Shown here: in pieces, positions 33,701 through 45,482 of the stretch
How the letters are laid out: each line of letters starts with the position of its first letter
Position numbering within the stretch: position 1 is the stretch's first letter
NCBI GenBank assembly: GCA_012932865.1
Contig: SAXG01000021.1
Span: 310,001 to 374,000 of the forward strand
Source: Amylostereum areolatum
Lineage: Eukaryota; Basidiomycota; Agaricomycetes; Russulales; Stereaceae
Length of the DNA: 64,000 nt
Direction of reading: 5' to 3'
Made by a program: the position numbers and the translations under genes
The notes under the pieces: generated by a model
Databases searched by the model: none
Told to the model about the DNA's origin: nothing
The model's input: the letters and a program-made list of their open reading frames with translations, nothing else

Positions 33701-34118
33701 ATCCATACGCGATCCTGCTGCGCTAGAAGGTGCATTGGAACGACGGTTTGACGTTCTGACGTTTTTTGCTGGAGAGGACGACGGATAGTGGGCTGGGCTG
33801 GAAGAACCGGCTAGAATGACGCGTCGGGGGTATGATCAACATTCGCCGTGATAAACAGAGGCGGCACATACGGGCGAAGAGTGGGGTCCCCTTTCTCCTC
33901 GGAGTGCTCATTCCCATGGCCCGTCTAGCCACCGCAGATCCAAGAGGTGTGCGGGATGGAGTGCCAGATACCGAAGGGGTGCCTTGGAGAAAGAGTCGTT
34001 GCTGAGGAGGGGCTTGAGACATGGATTGACCACCGGCGCCGGGGGTCTGCGGTTGTGTCACATCCTCCATTTCCGCATCTATGTCTGAGGACGGAATATG
34101 AAGAGGAGAAGACGACAT
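30779..34118 (-). CDS. MCM4: MCM4 replicative helicase subunit
   Basis: This is a subunit of the MCM2-7 hexamer that is loaded at origins and unwinds DNA in the nucleus. Eight exons: 34118-33872, 33810-33678, 33627-32945, 32881-32067, 32011-31896, 31841-31748, 31692-31417 and 31363-30779 (982 residues, frame kept throughout). The N-terminal 150 residues are Ser/Pro-rich with several SP/TP sites, as expected for kinase regulation. A zinc motif follows (CLTC ... CPREVC), then the AAA+ core: Walker [10 protein letters not shown], Walker [11 protein letters not shown], sensor [11 protein letters not shown] and arginine finger [11 protein letters not shown]. The C-terminus forms the winged helix. 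Length is close to yeast Mcm4 (933). A further replication gene, ORC3, lies 20 kb away. Confidence 0.96.
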
Positions 34119-34403
34119 GTTGAGAGCGTACTGATCGAAAGTGCACAACACAAGCCGCAAACGCGAACCTGACCCAGGAAACGCGTTCGGTCACGTAAGT
34201 CACAGGTGACTGCACGCGTTTCTTCAGTCACTCGAGTCTCGACGGATTCTTCAAGATCTCACGTTCACGTTCACGCTTCAGGCTTCAATGACTTCCGACC
34301 TTTTCTGGGCCCCGCGAGGCTTCGACATATCCTCGTGATAACGAGGGGCCGGAATGGGTCAAGTGCCAATACATAAGTATGTATATTAAAAGCAAGTAAA
34401 TGA

Positions 34404-36182
34404 TCATGAAGGTCGCGCCTCCTCGACATACTTTTGCATCAGCTGTGCCACCCTCCTTAGGTTCTGGCTATACTTGCCAGACGTTGGTACCACATCCATC
34501 ACACCTCCGTCCACAGGCATCTCCTCTCTCACGAAAGCCTCCAATCTCTCCAGCTTGGCCTTTGCCTCGCGCACCTCCTCCGAATCCTGCTCCCCACCAA
34601 ATAGGTCGGCCTTGTTGGCGATGACCATGCGCGCGCGGTTGCTCATGCCTGGCTTGTACTTTTCCAGCTCCTCCTTCAGCACGGTGATCTCTTCCCAGGG
34701 TGCGGGGCCAGACAGGTCGATAACGTACACCAGTGCGAGTGAACGCTCCATCGAGCGGAGGAAAGAGTGCCCGAGGCCAACGTTTTCTGAAGCCTGCGCA
34801 ATCAATCCCGGGTTATCTGCGATGGTGAACCGGAAAGCTTCCACGCCGCCCTCGCTGTCTTCCGGTACCTCCACGTCTGGACGTTGGTTCCGCGTGCGCG
34901 CATGAGCTAGCGCGCCGCTCTCCATCAATTCCCGATCTCGCTGTTCTTCCGCCCAGGTCTCATCGTGAACCATTTCTTCGAAGGCGCCGCCCATGAGGGA
35001 ACCATCCACAGCGACCTTAACAACACCGACAACAGGGTTAAGAGTGGTAAACGCGTATCCAGCGACCTCGCTCTTGGCCCGGCCACGCGTAAGGGCGCGC
35101 AGAAGCGTACTCTTCCCCGCATTAGGCATGCCCACCAACCCCACGTCCGCGAGAAGCTTGAGCTCGAGTTCGAGTGTTACGCGTTCGCCATCGTAGCCGC
35201 GTGTTGCAAATTTGGGCGATCTATTGGTGGTCGAGAGAAAATGGGGATTCCCATACCCGCCTGCACCGCCTGTAGCAACCAAATGGCCATACTGTTGGGC
35301 GCGTGGTAGGCCGAGGGGAGAGTCTACTGGACGTTCCGTGCCTTCTTCCTTGTCAAGGTCAAGAGTGATGGGGGAAGCCGCGCGTTGACGACGAGCTCTG
35401 CGAATCTCACGTTCCGCCTTCCAAAGCTCCCATTCGGCTTCTTTGAACGCGGAACGCCCGAAATTATCGTCTTCATATTCGGGGTAGTGCAGCCAACGGC
35501 GGTCGCGCCAATTCTTTCGCCGTTCTTCGGTATCCAGCCCCTCAAGACCCTCTTCAATGGCCTCCCACTCGTCTTTCTGCCGCCTAGGATCATCTCCGGT
35601 AAGTTCGCGAACGACGGTTCCAAGAGGAACCTTGATGACAAGAGGCGCGCCGTTTTTGCCATTCTGCCAGGTTCCCTGGCCTGTGCCTCCGGCTTCGCCC
35701 CGTATTCGTCGAGGGACCGAAGACAGAGTAGTCAAATGGGGAGTGGGTTGGATATAGACATCTCCTCCACGACCGCCATTTCCACCGGATGGTGGGCCGT
35801 AAGGGACGAACTTTTCACGGTGAAATGCGACGCATCCGTCCCCACCTTTGCCTAACGCAGGTGTTAGTGAGATCATTTCCTGAACAGATGAGGCTCAAAC
35901 CTGCGCGGATGTTTACGACAATATGGTCGAGAAAAGATTGTCCCTGAACTTGAGTTGAGACATGAAGAAAATAGGGCAAGATAGAGTACGAACCCCTTGT
36001 CGTCGTTTCCAATCGGTCTTGCGTTGCCTAAACAGCGCATCTCTCTTCTCTTTTTCGTCTTCGGAGATTCGGGGTGAGCTTGAGCTTGAATTGGGTGGGG
36101 AAGATGCTCCCGGTAGAGATGAGAATCGGCGTAGGTTGCGGACGGATGAGTGCAGAGCAGGCAAGAATGATGGTCGAGGCAT
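34404..36182 (-). CDS. MTG2: Mitochondrial Obg-type GTPase
   Basis: Obg/CgtA GTPases act in large ribosomal subunit assembly; the fungal Mtg2 form works on the mitochondrial ribosome. Three exons: 36182-35994, 35943-35901 and 35851-34404 (559 residues). The N-terminus MPRPSFLPALHSSVRNLRR is Arg-rich without acidic residues, like a mitochondrial presequence. The Gly-rich Obg domain begins GKGGDGCVAFHREKF and PSGGNGGRGGDVY. The G domain has G1 GMPNAGKST, G3 DNPGL and G4 NKAD. A loop of about 90 residues, charged and Trp-rich (ERRKNWRDRRWLHYPEYEDD), interrupts the Obg domain and is not found in bacterial forms. The 43-nt middle exon is supported by exact frame continuity. Confidence 0.93.
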
Positions 36183-36662
36183 GAACCAAGCATGAACGAT
36201 TCAGAGCTGCTGGCCAAGCGCCTTAGCGCCCATTCCAAATTGAATCGAACCGGTCGGTATAAATCACGTGATCGCGTAAGGTTCGGTTTGCCTCTGAACT
36301 ACAACCTTTCTCAAAAATGTCAAGTCGACGGTCGCTTTCAAATCTCAACGTTCAGCCTAACGTTCAACACCGATATTCATTTATCTCATCGTCCTTATGT
36401 CACCCTCTATGCGACTCCTTATTCATCTCGAGCCCGGTAGTATCGCCTCCTCACGACTTGCCCCAGGCTCAGTGAATGCTGAAGTTACTAACAGCACTCG
36501 AATCTGGCAGCGCAACCTCCTTTCCCATAGATGCATCAGACCAGGTCCGCGTGATAGACGTGGGTGGGTACTTGGAATACGCATATAAGTCTCTTGCGCA
36601 TGCTCGCGATTATCTTCCCCATCTTTGTCTCTCCACCGTCCAGGACCCCATCGCCACCTCCC
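36183..36662. other. Divergent promoter region MTG2 / BTB gene
   Basis: The 480-bp gap separates the MTG2 start (minus) from the BTB gene start (plus). No gene recognised. Confidence 0.5.
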
Positions 36663-37641
36663 ATGTCAGATTCAGAGCGTTCCAGTGTTCCTCCTGAGAT
36701 TACCTCCCCTGAGAGTGTCAATGAATCAGTTACTACATGTCCTCGATGTACGTTGTCTCTTGTTGACGCTCAAGCTAAATGTTCAACCTAGGTTGAAATA
36801 GTTGATGCACCAAACGCGGATATTGTCATCCAGTCGGTCGACAACGTTCTTTTCAAGGTGTTCAGGAAAGATCTCAATGCCTACTCGGAAGTATTTCCAG
36901 GAGAAGCAATCTGTGCCGATGATGAGGTCGTGCGGCTTCCTGAGGATTCCGCGACGCTAGAGCTTCTCTTGCAGTACATGTCACGGCAGCCCCAGCCAGC
37001 CATCGAGGAGCTGCCATTTGACACTCTGGCAAAGCTGTCTGAGGCGGCCGAGAAGTACCAAGTGTACTCGGCGATGAAGATATGTAATGTATTCATGGCG
37101 TACGTGTCCGACTGCGACGACTGTGTAAGAACTCACTCCTAGGCTTTAATCTAGCCAGGCAATGCCACAATATCCCATGCCAGTGCTTGCGTATGCCGCT
37201 CGACATGGCTACGAGTCTATCGCAGACAAGGCTGCGCCTCTCACTCTCGATACCACGTTGGCAGAAGCAATCGCTACTTTAGGCTCTATTCACGTTATAT
37301 CCTGGGTCAGCCGTACTGGTTCTCTTTCGCCCATAATTGGTCTCAGACTGTGATTTCATTTCCAGATCTTATACCGCGAGGCATGGATGGATATTCGCCG
37401 CATAAAGCCTCCGCAAGTGGTGGTACACCATAGTCCAAGCTGTCTCGCCTGGGCATTAGTGTCTGCGACTTGCCTTGAGGTGCTTTCATCGCTCGTTACC
37501 TCGACTAACATAGGCAAAGCGATATCAGGTATATCGTGCACATGTGGGCCTTGCAGAACACGCTTGTCTGAATGGGCAGGTTTGCTCGAGGATGCTGGGG
37601 GAAAGGTGCCTAAATTTAGTACGATTAAACCAGCTCTCTAG
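36663..37641 (+). CDS. BTB/POZ domain protein
   Basis: Four exons: 36663-36747, 36802-37099, 37155-37305 and 37366-37641 (269 residues). The BTB fold starts at about residue 29 with RFDAPNADIVIQSVDNVLFKVFRKDL and continues through VVRLPEDSATLELLLQYM and EAAEKYQVYSAMKICNVFM. The second half (PVLAYAARHGYESIADKAAPLTL) is the helical extension typical of an expanded Agaricomycete BTB family. These proteins may act as adaptors, for example for Cul3 ubiquitin ligases, but partners of this lineage-specific group are unknown. The donor GTACGT at 37100 was preferred over GTAAGA at 37125 because only it joins in frame to exon 3. Confidence 0.87.
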
Positions 37642-37750
37642 ATTTTACATGCGGCAATAGTGCAACGTCTCCGCTTCTTGCATATTGTACCCCCCTCACG
37701 CTCCCTCGCCATCGTGATGATAGCAGTCACGCCTGTGTACTCGGTCTCGC

Positions 37751-39195
37751 TTAGAAAATGTAACTTGGCGTCCGACCTTTGATCTCCTCCCAGCCCCCTT
37801 CCACAATTTGGATAATTTCCTCTGGCAATGGTCCTCTGGCACTAAAGGGCAGGTATGTCAATAGTACAAGGCACGGTTTTCGATTGGAAACGTACTGATA
37901 TCCCAAAACTGCCTCCAGTTGAGTTACCGTCCTGCCACCGTATACAATCCCATGATCGTCTGAGAGCATCTGGCTGTGGTGAACCAACCACCTCACAGCA
38001 ATTTCCGAGAGACACATGCCATGCACATCCTGTATTCTCAGTGATTAGATGAGAATGGAGAACCACAGCAGAAATCAAGACGCACACCGATCGTCTTGAG
38101 CTTCTTTAACAGTGGTGTCGTCTGACTGTATCGTTGCACATACCGCTCCCCACGCCGATTTTTCTCCATCGCCTCGCTAGTTCCCGCTTCCAAGTATGCG
38201 CCAGTCAAGAACCCTCCTCTGATAATACGAGTCGTTGATGATGTTTACAAACCACACAAGTGAAAGTAAAACTGACCCGAGTGGTGAGTATGCCGCGAAA
38301 TGCAGGCCATATTTTCTCAGGCATGGAAATAATCTGGATATATCGATGTCAGAGTAAAGTCTAGTCATTGAAAGGGCACACGCGCTCATCCTCGACAGCT
38401 CTGTCCAGCATGTTGTATATCCCTTGATACACCGTGGGCTGCACATATCCATTGAAACGGCAGAGAGTGACGACCTCGGCGACCTTTACTTTGTCAAAGT
38501 CTGGCAGGAGTGTCAATGTAAAAGGAGGACTCACCTCCCAAGAATAAAAATTGCTCAATCCGAAATGCTCGCTTTGCAAGTTGGAACAAGCTGTCGCTTA
38601 AGCAAGTATGAGATACTTACAAATGACCTGCTTCGTGGAGCTCGTTGATCGCACTCAGTGTCTCTTCAAAGGGCGTGCTACGATCTGGCGCCTGCAGATA
38701 TAACGTTTGTATCTTCGTGCCAGCTAAAGCCTTCAGTGATTGTGCCACGAGCTCCTTGATGCCGGGATCGGCGAAAGCTTTCGGTTGGGACGGGTATATT
38801 CTGCGTTGGTTGATTTCTGCTCAGCATTATGACTCGGTTAGAATGTATGGGGCATTTACTTGGTGTCGACCTTGCAATCTTTGAGATCGAGTTGCGATAT
38901 GATCTGAAAAGTTACATGATGAGTAGATGTCCGTGGAAGCATCATGCCAGATCGAACCTCTTCGGACGTACCCCCACCGTATCCACGTGCTGTATCAAGC
39001 GTACGATGTCTCCACCGCACCAAAACATCAACAAACGACTGGGCTTCGTCTATGTTGCTGATTGTGGCGAAAAATCCCGCCGAGCCAAGCACAGCCGCTC
39101 CCTGTGGGAAAGCGTCCAGATAAGACCCAAGGCGCAACTTGGTATGAAACGCTATAATGCTAACTGACGAAAATAGCAGGTACTTTGGAGGACAT
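37751..39195 (-). CDS. AKR7-like aldo-keto reductase
   Basis: This is an NADPH-dependent aldehyde reductase of the AKR7 (aflatoxin-aldehyde reductase) type, cytosolic. About ten exons: 39195-39169, 39101-38958, 38903-38860, 38800-38621, 38571-38535, 38483 to about 38380, 38333-38277, 38218-38088, 38029-37896 and 37841-37751. The start MSSKVPAIF is a 27-nt first exon. Catalytic and structural motifs are present: Asp in TLDTARGYGGGTSEE, Tyr within it, Lys in KVDTKIYP, and the substrate/cofactor strands FGLSNFYSWEVAEVV and GYVQPTVYQGIYN. YGLHFAAYSPLGGG and IVYGGRTVTQLE form the NADP pocket. One junction, after AVEDE, is uncertain by one residue. It is convergent with the BTB gene, 109 bp apart. 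Confidence 0.88.
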
Positions 39196-39701
39196 GATGC
39201 AGTCACTCGATGCTGTTGTGGAGATAATAGACGGAGGGGGTGGTGGCAGGTCGAAGGAAACGACCTGTGATAGTTGGCGCTCACCACAGCTTATGGTAAG
39301 GTGATGCCATCTGTGTCAGCCCCACAAACAGACGCTGGTGGTGACCAGAACTTGGTGAGTGCTCGCCCCTACACTGACGGTATGTCTTCCATTCGCGCGT
39401 GTTGATGGTGTCGTTGAAGATGTTTTCGAACTGAAAAGAGTAATACTTTAGTCATGAATGCATCTATGTCGCCATCTTCGCCATAGCCATTACCCAGCAA
39501 ATCCGGGTGGTTTTGAATAAAAGTAAATCATTGACCGTGGTTGACGGACTTCAGCAGATCATCCCTTCATGTGTGTGTGCCTAAGAGTTAGGTGACGACA
39601 GGCGAATGTCAAGACATTTGCCAGGCAATAGCCACATCAAAGCTTCCAAAGCGAATTTCAAGATAGGATAATGTTACAAGGCAAGGAGCGTGACGAATTA
39701 A
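39196..39701. other. Intergenic between AKR and SEC11
   Basis: This tandem gap holds the AKR promoter and the SEC11 3' end. No gene recognised. Confidence 0.45.
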
Positions 39702-40525
39702 TTATTCACGTTGCAGCAGAGCCATGAGACCAAGCCCGCCCAGAAGAGCGTACTTTAGTTGAGGGAAGTCGTTCTGTCGTCGTGAGGGTTAATGGGGTGC
39801 AGAGTTATACCATGCCAGTCACTCACCATGGCAATGGTGACATACCCAACGTATGGGACGAATCTGTATGTAACGTGTCAGTGGCGACACGTAAAGAGTG
39901 GCAGGCAACGCACCCTCTAACTTTACCCACGATATGTTTTCGTCGAAGGAAGTCAAGTCCCTGATAAAGCTCCACATCATCGAGGTAGTTATTATCACCC
40001 TTCGTTAGCAGAAGCTGGTCCTCAGGTTTGGGCTCCGTTTCTTGCACGCTGAAAGGATGTTAGGGTATAACAAGTGTTGGAAAACTGACCACGTACCCCT
40101 TAGCTTTCTTCACTACGTCATGTGTTTGAAGAACGCGATGAACTATGGGGATGTCTTGTCCTGGGATCTTGTACACTGTGATATCTCCCGTTTCGTAGCG
40201 TGTATTTGTGGGATTCACCAGGAAAAGAAGGTCTCCACGGTAGAAAGCGGGCTCCATCGAGCCACTGGTGCGAGGTTAGATACAGCCGGTGAATCAGAAA
40301 GGGCATATACCTAAGAACAACAACAATGGGCGATTCTGTGTTTGTCAGAAGTCCTAGACCTTTCCACATCATGAGACCAGACGCGAGAACGGTAGCGAAG
40401 TTAAGTATCTGGAGGAGGACCTATCGGGGAAAGTCAGGATCGTTCCAAGATTCATTCCGGCGAGTTAGAAAACGTACATGGCGTACACCAAGTTTCCTAA
40501 AGGTCCTGAGAGAATCTGAGAGCAT
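39702..40525 (-). CDS. SEC11: Signal peptidase complex catalytic subunit
   Basis: This subunit cleaves signal peptides in the ER lumen as part of the signal peptidase complex. Six exons: 40525-40478, 40420-40311, 40264-40097, 40048-39914, 39863-39827 and 39773-39702 (189 residues, all in frame). The N-terminus [20 protein letters not shown] leads into a single membrane helix ([20 protein letters not shown]). The catalytic Ser is in [15 protein letters not shown], the His in IVHRVL, and the conserved Asp residues in [12 protein letters not shown]. The S/H/D arrangement is that of eukaryotic signal peptidases. The last helix ([13 protein letters not shown]) is short. Length is slightly above yeast Sec11 (167). 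Confidence 0.94.
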
Positions 40526-41647
40526 AGCTAGCCGAGGATGGCCAGGCGCGCGGGGGGAACGACGTGGTAGCGGATGGTAAAGTTCAAGTTACACGTCGTA
40601 CAGCCTGAGACGGTTAGGTAGACTAGGGTTAGGGTTAGTAACATGCAAGCCGGGCGCACACAACTCAACTGCCACCAGTCAGCTTCAGCTTTGATAAGAT
40701 ATTACACGGATCCTTCTGCTTGCGTTCCAAACCGTTCCTCTCCATCTTCACCTGTAAAACCCGGAAACGTATCTCGTCCCGACTCCAACGTAATTATTTA
40801 GGTTCAAACCATCTCCAGCTTGGTTTCCGACCCTCGACCCCGTGTAGGCCCTTCCATGGAAATCCGTGTACATTCGCCGCCATTTCTTCTAAAACATCTC
40901 AAGTCAGCAAATTTCTAGCCCCCCGTCCTGCATGGCTGGTACCCGTACGGGTACCGATGGCCGACGTGCAGCTTTCAAAGCGCTCGATCTCTATGTCGAG
41001 GTCTCTCAGCGAGCGCCTAGTACTTATAGGCTTTGAGTTTGGGGCTTATCCTTGCAATCTCTCTATGCATACACGCAGCTCCTGTTCCAAATTATCTGAC
41101 ATGTAGTAAGCGACCTTCCCGTTTCACAATCAATGCGTCTGACGCAACCTTGACCCACAGGAATCTCAGTGCCAACAGTTACTAAAACGTTTGTCATATG
41201 GACTACCTAATAGTGCATCAGCTCGATGTTTGGCTACTTCTGCCAGGCAAGATGTTCTTACCAGGTGGGCCCTTGTTCTCTAAGGTACATCTGGCACAAA
41301 CGCGTTCTCTCAATTCTGTAGTCCAATACTACTTGTCAGGCAATGGTATTGGTGAATATCTATCCGCGAGGCTACTAGTACGTGTGGGTGCTGTTCCTTT
41401 CCTCTCTTGCCTAGCCACACATTTTCCGTCCATCTGCGCTCGTGTGACACACACACTTGCCCCATGTCCGGATGGACGTCACCCTACGACTTCCCCGTCG
41501 ATTGCGACTTAGGCTACAAACCCCTTTCAGTGCCATATGGGTATAATATGGAACACGACCGAGTATAAAGGCTACCCCTCACCCATGTCCACTTTTCAGA
41601 GCGGTTTAGAGCACCTCCCAGATACCCTCCGAGCTCTATCCTGTGTC
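40526..41647. other. Divergent intergenic region
   Basis: This 1.1-kb region separates SEC11 (minus) from the bicupin gene (plus) and contains the telomere-type repeat at 40624-40638. No further gene was recognised. Confidence 0.5.
40624..40638. promoter_or_regulatory. Telomere-like repeat (telo-box) upstream of SEC11
   Basis: Just over two TTAGGG units lie about 100 bp 5' of the SEC11 start. The motif matches the telo-box type promoter element seen in front of growth genes; function here is inference. Confidence 0.45.
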
Positions 41648-43956
41648 ATGGCAAAGTTCTCCCCCATACTCTCATTTTTCGTCATTCTCGCTGTGGCATC
41701 TACTGGGACCACTGCTCCTACAAGCGAGCTTTCTCCCTCACCGGGCGATGCGCTCCCATCTACCTCCGCCACCGCGTCTGTCCTCACCAGCGTGACCACG
41801 ACAGCCTCTGTAACCGTCACGATCTCTACTGGCAATACAACCTTGACCGCCGCCGCAGGCCAAAGTACCACGGCATCGTCAGCGGCGGCCACTACAGAAG
41901 GTGTTTTCTTTCTCATTCTCCAAGGCACGTTTTCTCATTTGGTCTTTTGCGTTATTCAAGGAAGCTGTCTCGGGCACGACCTAATACGACCCCTACTGCT
42001 ACCGGCTCTGCACCTCCCGAGTTCGAAACTGTCACACCGATTGGCCTGGACCAGCAACGATCCTATCTTTGCAGTGAGTAATGAAACCGTTGCAAGTCCC
42101 GCACCGATTCGCGGGAGTCTTAGGTGCCTCCATCTTGGGCCCCGTCAATGTCGCGTTGGAGCAACAAAATCCAGACTTGTTGGCGCCGCCTACGACCGAC
42201 CATGGCAGCATGTGAGTGTCTGCTCCTTTTCTCAATCGGCCCACAATGCTAAGCAGTTGTTTTAACGCAGCGGAAACGCAAAGTGGCCAATGAGTCTTAG
42301 CCACAACCGTCTCCAAACCGGAGGATGGGCGAGGCAGCAAAACGGTATCTAGTTCTGCGGCGTGAGGTATCAAACGATGGCTAACTACTTTCCCATCATA
42401 CAGTCAAGGTTATGCCCGCAGCTACCGGTATATAAACTTGCTCTTTACAGCCTGGCTCAGTTCCTAACATACGGCTTCTGCAGAGATGGCAGGAGTGAAT
42501 ATGCGCCTCGAAGCCGGTGCTTTCCGGTATGTTTTTGAACGAACCCCGGAGTACAATCTTTTGCTCAGCTCATAATCTCAGTGAATTGCACTGGCACACC
42601 GCGGCCGAAGTACATTCCCTTGTCTGATACGAACCGTATACTTCTGGCTTTCTGACCAACACCTTGGTTGCAGTGGGGTTACGTTATGACGGGTACCACT
42701 CAAGTTACATCGATCGATCCTGAAGGCAGGAACTATATTGCTAACGTCGTACTGCCCGAAGGATTTGTTGGGTCCGCATATCTATTGATCCCGTCTCGCA
42801 GAATGAGGGAGATCTTTGGTACTTCCCCCCGGGTATCCCACATTCATTGCAAGCCACCGGCGACGGGGAAGGCACCGAGTTTCTGCTTGTCTTCGATTCA
42901 GGTGATTTTGATGAGGATGGGACACTTTTGGTATCATATTTCCCCCTCACCGTTAATGTCCTCTCGGTATACTGATTTTCTCCGTGCAATAGCTTACGGA
43001 TTGGATGGCGCACATTCCCATGGATGTCCTAGCTAAGAACTTCCAAGTGGATCCTTCTGCGTTTGATCACGTCCCATCGTCCGAGCTGTACATATTCCCT
43101 GCTGGTGTGTCCCTTCTTCGTCGGATTTCACGCTAGGGTTTCATTTGGATTGTACAGAACCCCCGGCCTCCGGGGAGCCCCAGGCTGTAGAGGATCCCAC
43201 TGGCCAAGTGATCATACCATATTCATTCGAGTTTTCCAAGGTGCAGCCGACCCAACACCCCGGGGGCACCGTTAAGATTGTCGATTCGACAACGTTCAAC
43301 ATATCTACTACGATTGCAGCTGCCGAAGTCACTGTCGCATCTGGCGCAATGCGCGAGCTGCACGTATGTTTCTTGTTTTGTTCTATCCCGCGTGGACTGA
43401 AACGCCTCTTAGTGGCATCCCACGCAGGATGAGTGGACATTCTTTCTGTAAGTCTCACCTATTCAAATCTGATTTCATGGTGTACTTTGCTGACGGTGTC
43501 ATGCATAGGGGCGGTCAAGCGCGGATGACGCTGTTCGCGGGCTCAGGACAATGCGCAGACATTCGACTTCCAAGCTGGCGATGTGGGCTACATCCCCGCT
43601 TCAGTCGGTGTGCCTCGGTCCTTGAGAACTTGTCTCACGAAGCTAACGGCACCTGCAGGTCACTACATTGAGAACGTTGGCAACGATACACTACATTTTC
43701 TCGAGGTCACCAAGACTGGTATATGCTTTGTTTCCTCTCCGTATAGCATTTGCTCATCGTCCCTACATAGACCGATTTCAGGACATTAGCCTTTCTCAGG
43801 TCTGTTTCCACCGTCTCCTGTGGGTGCAAATTCTAACCCCAGGTACATCATTAGTGGCTAGCTGTAACCCCGCCTGCCGTGGTCAAAGCACACATCGGTT
43901 TCGATGATACAACAATCGCTCACCTGAACAAGACCAAGCAGGCTGTTGTTGGCTGA
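41648..43956 (+). CDS. Secreted oxalate decarboxylase-like bicupin
   Basis: Many short exons encode a secreted two-domain cupin. Known relatives use Mn and convert oxalate to formate and CO2. The start [19 protein letters not shown] is a signal peptide, followed by about 65 Ser/Thr-rich residues. Conserved blocks then appear in order: [69 protein letters not shown] (metal-binding His in [10 protein letters not shown]), [10 protein letters not shown], the second cupin with MRELH...[26 protein letters not shown], and the C-terminal [17 protein letters not shown]. Around 43540-43556 the frame changes by one base between RMTLFAGS and [10 protein letters not shown] with no room for an intron, so the gene may be inactive. 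Exon limits are approximate. Confidence 0.82.
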
Positions 43957-44175
43957 CAAAGCCCTAGTAGAACTGCGTACAGCATATTGTACGCTTGTGG
44001 GTGTCTTTTTGAGGTCGGTAGTAGATAAACTGGGTCTTACCAACTCGTACAGTCGCATTCACATTTCGTCGCACGTCGATTATGCTAGTGCCTAGCCAAG
44101 TCACAAGTGTATGACATTCGTAAATAGAAAATAGATCACGGAATCCACATGAAAAAGCAAGCGAGATACATGAAT

Positions 44176-45334
44176 TCATCGCAGCCGTCGCGTCGCTTCC
44201 TCCTTCCCCAAGGCACCCTTGCTAGCGTATACGACCTTGAGCATGTCATTTGCTAGTTGTTCCACCAGCGGGAGTTCTTTCGGCACCGGCGTATCCGACG
44301 CTGACGACGTAGCCTTCACATCTGTTCTCAACCGTCGGGCACACTACCAATGCATGATTGGTCTCTGTCAGCGACGGGCACAGGTAATCAGACCGTACAC
44401 CTACCAATTCAACGCCATACCACGCGCGTATGGTAATTCCTGTTGGTGGCGCGTCCTTGGCGGGTTTGTCTCCTGTATCATCCGTCATGTCCACCGCCAT
44501 GAGAAAGAATCTGATGGCTAGAGGGATGTCGCCCGCGGTGTAGGCTGTCTCCGCTGCTTGTAGCACGTAAAAAGGATTTTGGGGGGCAAGAAGAAGGACA
44601 TGCGACAGCGACTGAAGGGAATATGGGTACCTGGGATGCATTCCAGCGTCAGTTACACCACGGCAAATGAGGGTACACGGACTGGTGACATGAGGCGTAG
44701 ATTTCCGCGAGCTCAACCCAACCTTCGACGTCGGTATAAAACGTGTCGAGAAACTCTGAGAGTTCTGATACGGCCTTGTCAATCTTTCCCATGCGTCGAT
44801 GGACAGCTATGAGTCGCTTCCAAGCTGCCTGAGGAAGTTGTATCATCGAGCAGCAGCATTATAGCGGAGAAGAGCACCACCTACCCCGTTGGATGGATCC
44901 TCTGCCATGACATCTTGATAGAACTTAAGTGCAGACTCGGGAGGCTCTACGGCCTCTTTGAGGATTCCCTCAAGACACTGAACACGAGGAGATCCGGGGA
45001 ATTGTGTAGAGAGATGCGCCAAGCAGTCCTACTCCGCAAGGTTTAACACCGAACGGAGTGAAGTATATGAGGAGCGCGCGCACCCGTGCGACATCTATTC
45101 GTCCAACATCAACAGCGGCGAGAGCGAATTGCTCGTAGAATGCCCATTCTTGAGAATGGGACAGGAGTGTCAAGACGCGTCGCGGTAAGGGATCGGCTAC
45201 GCACTGTCGTCTCCCAGACTTTGTATAGCGTTTTTAGAATACACGACATATGCGCTAGTAAAGGCGTCCCTCGATTCGCGTGAGTTGTGTGTGCGGTAGT
45301 TGGCGAGGCGTTGAAGGGCGGAGGGAAGGTCCAT
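44176..45334 (-). CDS. EMC2: ER membrane protein complex subunit 2 (TPR protein)
   Basis: EMC2 is a soluble TPR subunit of the EMC, which inserts membrane proteins into the ER. Six exons: 45334-45205, 45148-45084, 45028-44885, 44828-44683, 44630-44405 and 44343-44176 (292 residues, frame kept). Recognisable blocks are ALQRLANYRTHNSRES at the start, SLGDDKWAFYEQFALAAVDVG, LSTQFPGSPRVQCLEGILKEA, and the TPR region AAWKRLIAVHRRMGKIDKAV through DVEGWVELAEIYASCHQYPY and FYVLQAAETAYTAGD. The C-terminus has the family's CARRLRTDVKA and LVEQLANDMLKVVYASKG. No membrane helix, as expected. The gene is divergent from FOL1. Confidence 0.92.
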
Positions 45335-45482
45335 TGTCCAAAATGTCGCCGTGGTGGTCGTGGACCGAGTGCCGCGACTTGTTTCTTGTCTCCCACCTTC
45401 ATCTACTCCCCTTTCCACGATCTCGATCCTTTGCTCATCCCAACCTCCCTTCTCAGCAGAAAGCATATTGAAAACTTTAGAA
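45335..45482. promoter_or_regulatory. 148-bp divergent promoter of EMC2 and FOL1
   Basis: The two start codons lie only 148 bp apart on opposite strands, so both 5' leaders and the promoter elements share this short stretch. It is C/T-rich on the plus strand near the FOL1 side. Confidence 0.6.

Noticed and set aside
37125..37154. GTAAGA at 37125 as the second donor of the BTB gene
   Set aside because: It joins exon 3 out of frame, while GTACGT at 37100 gives the conserved continuation AMPQYPMPVLAYAARHG.
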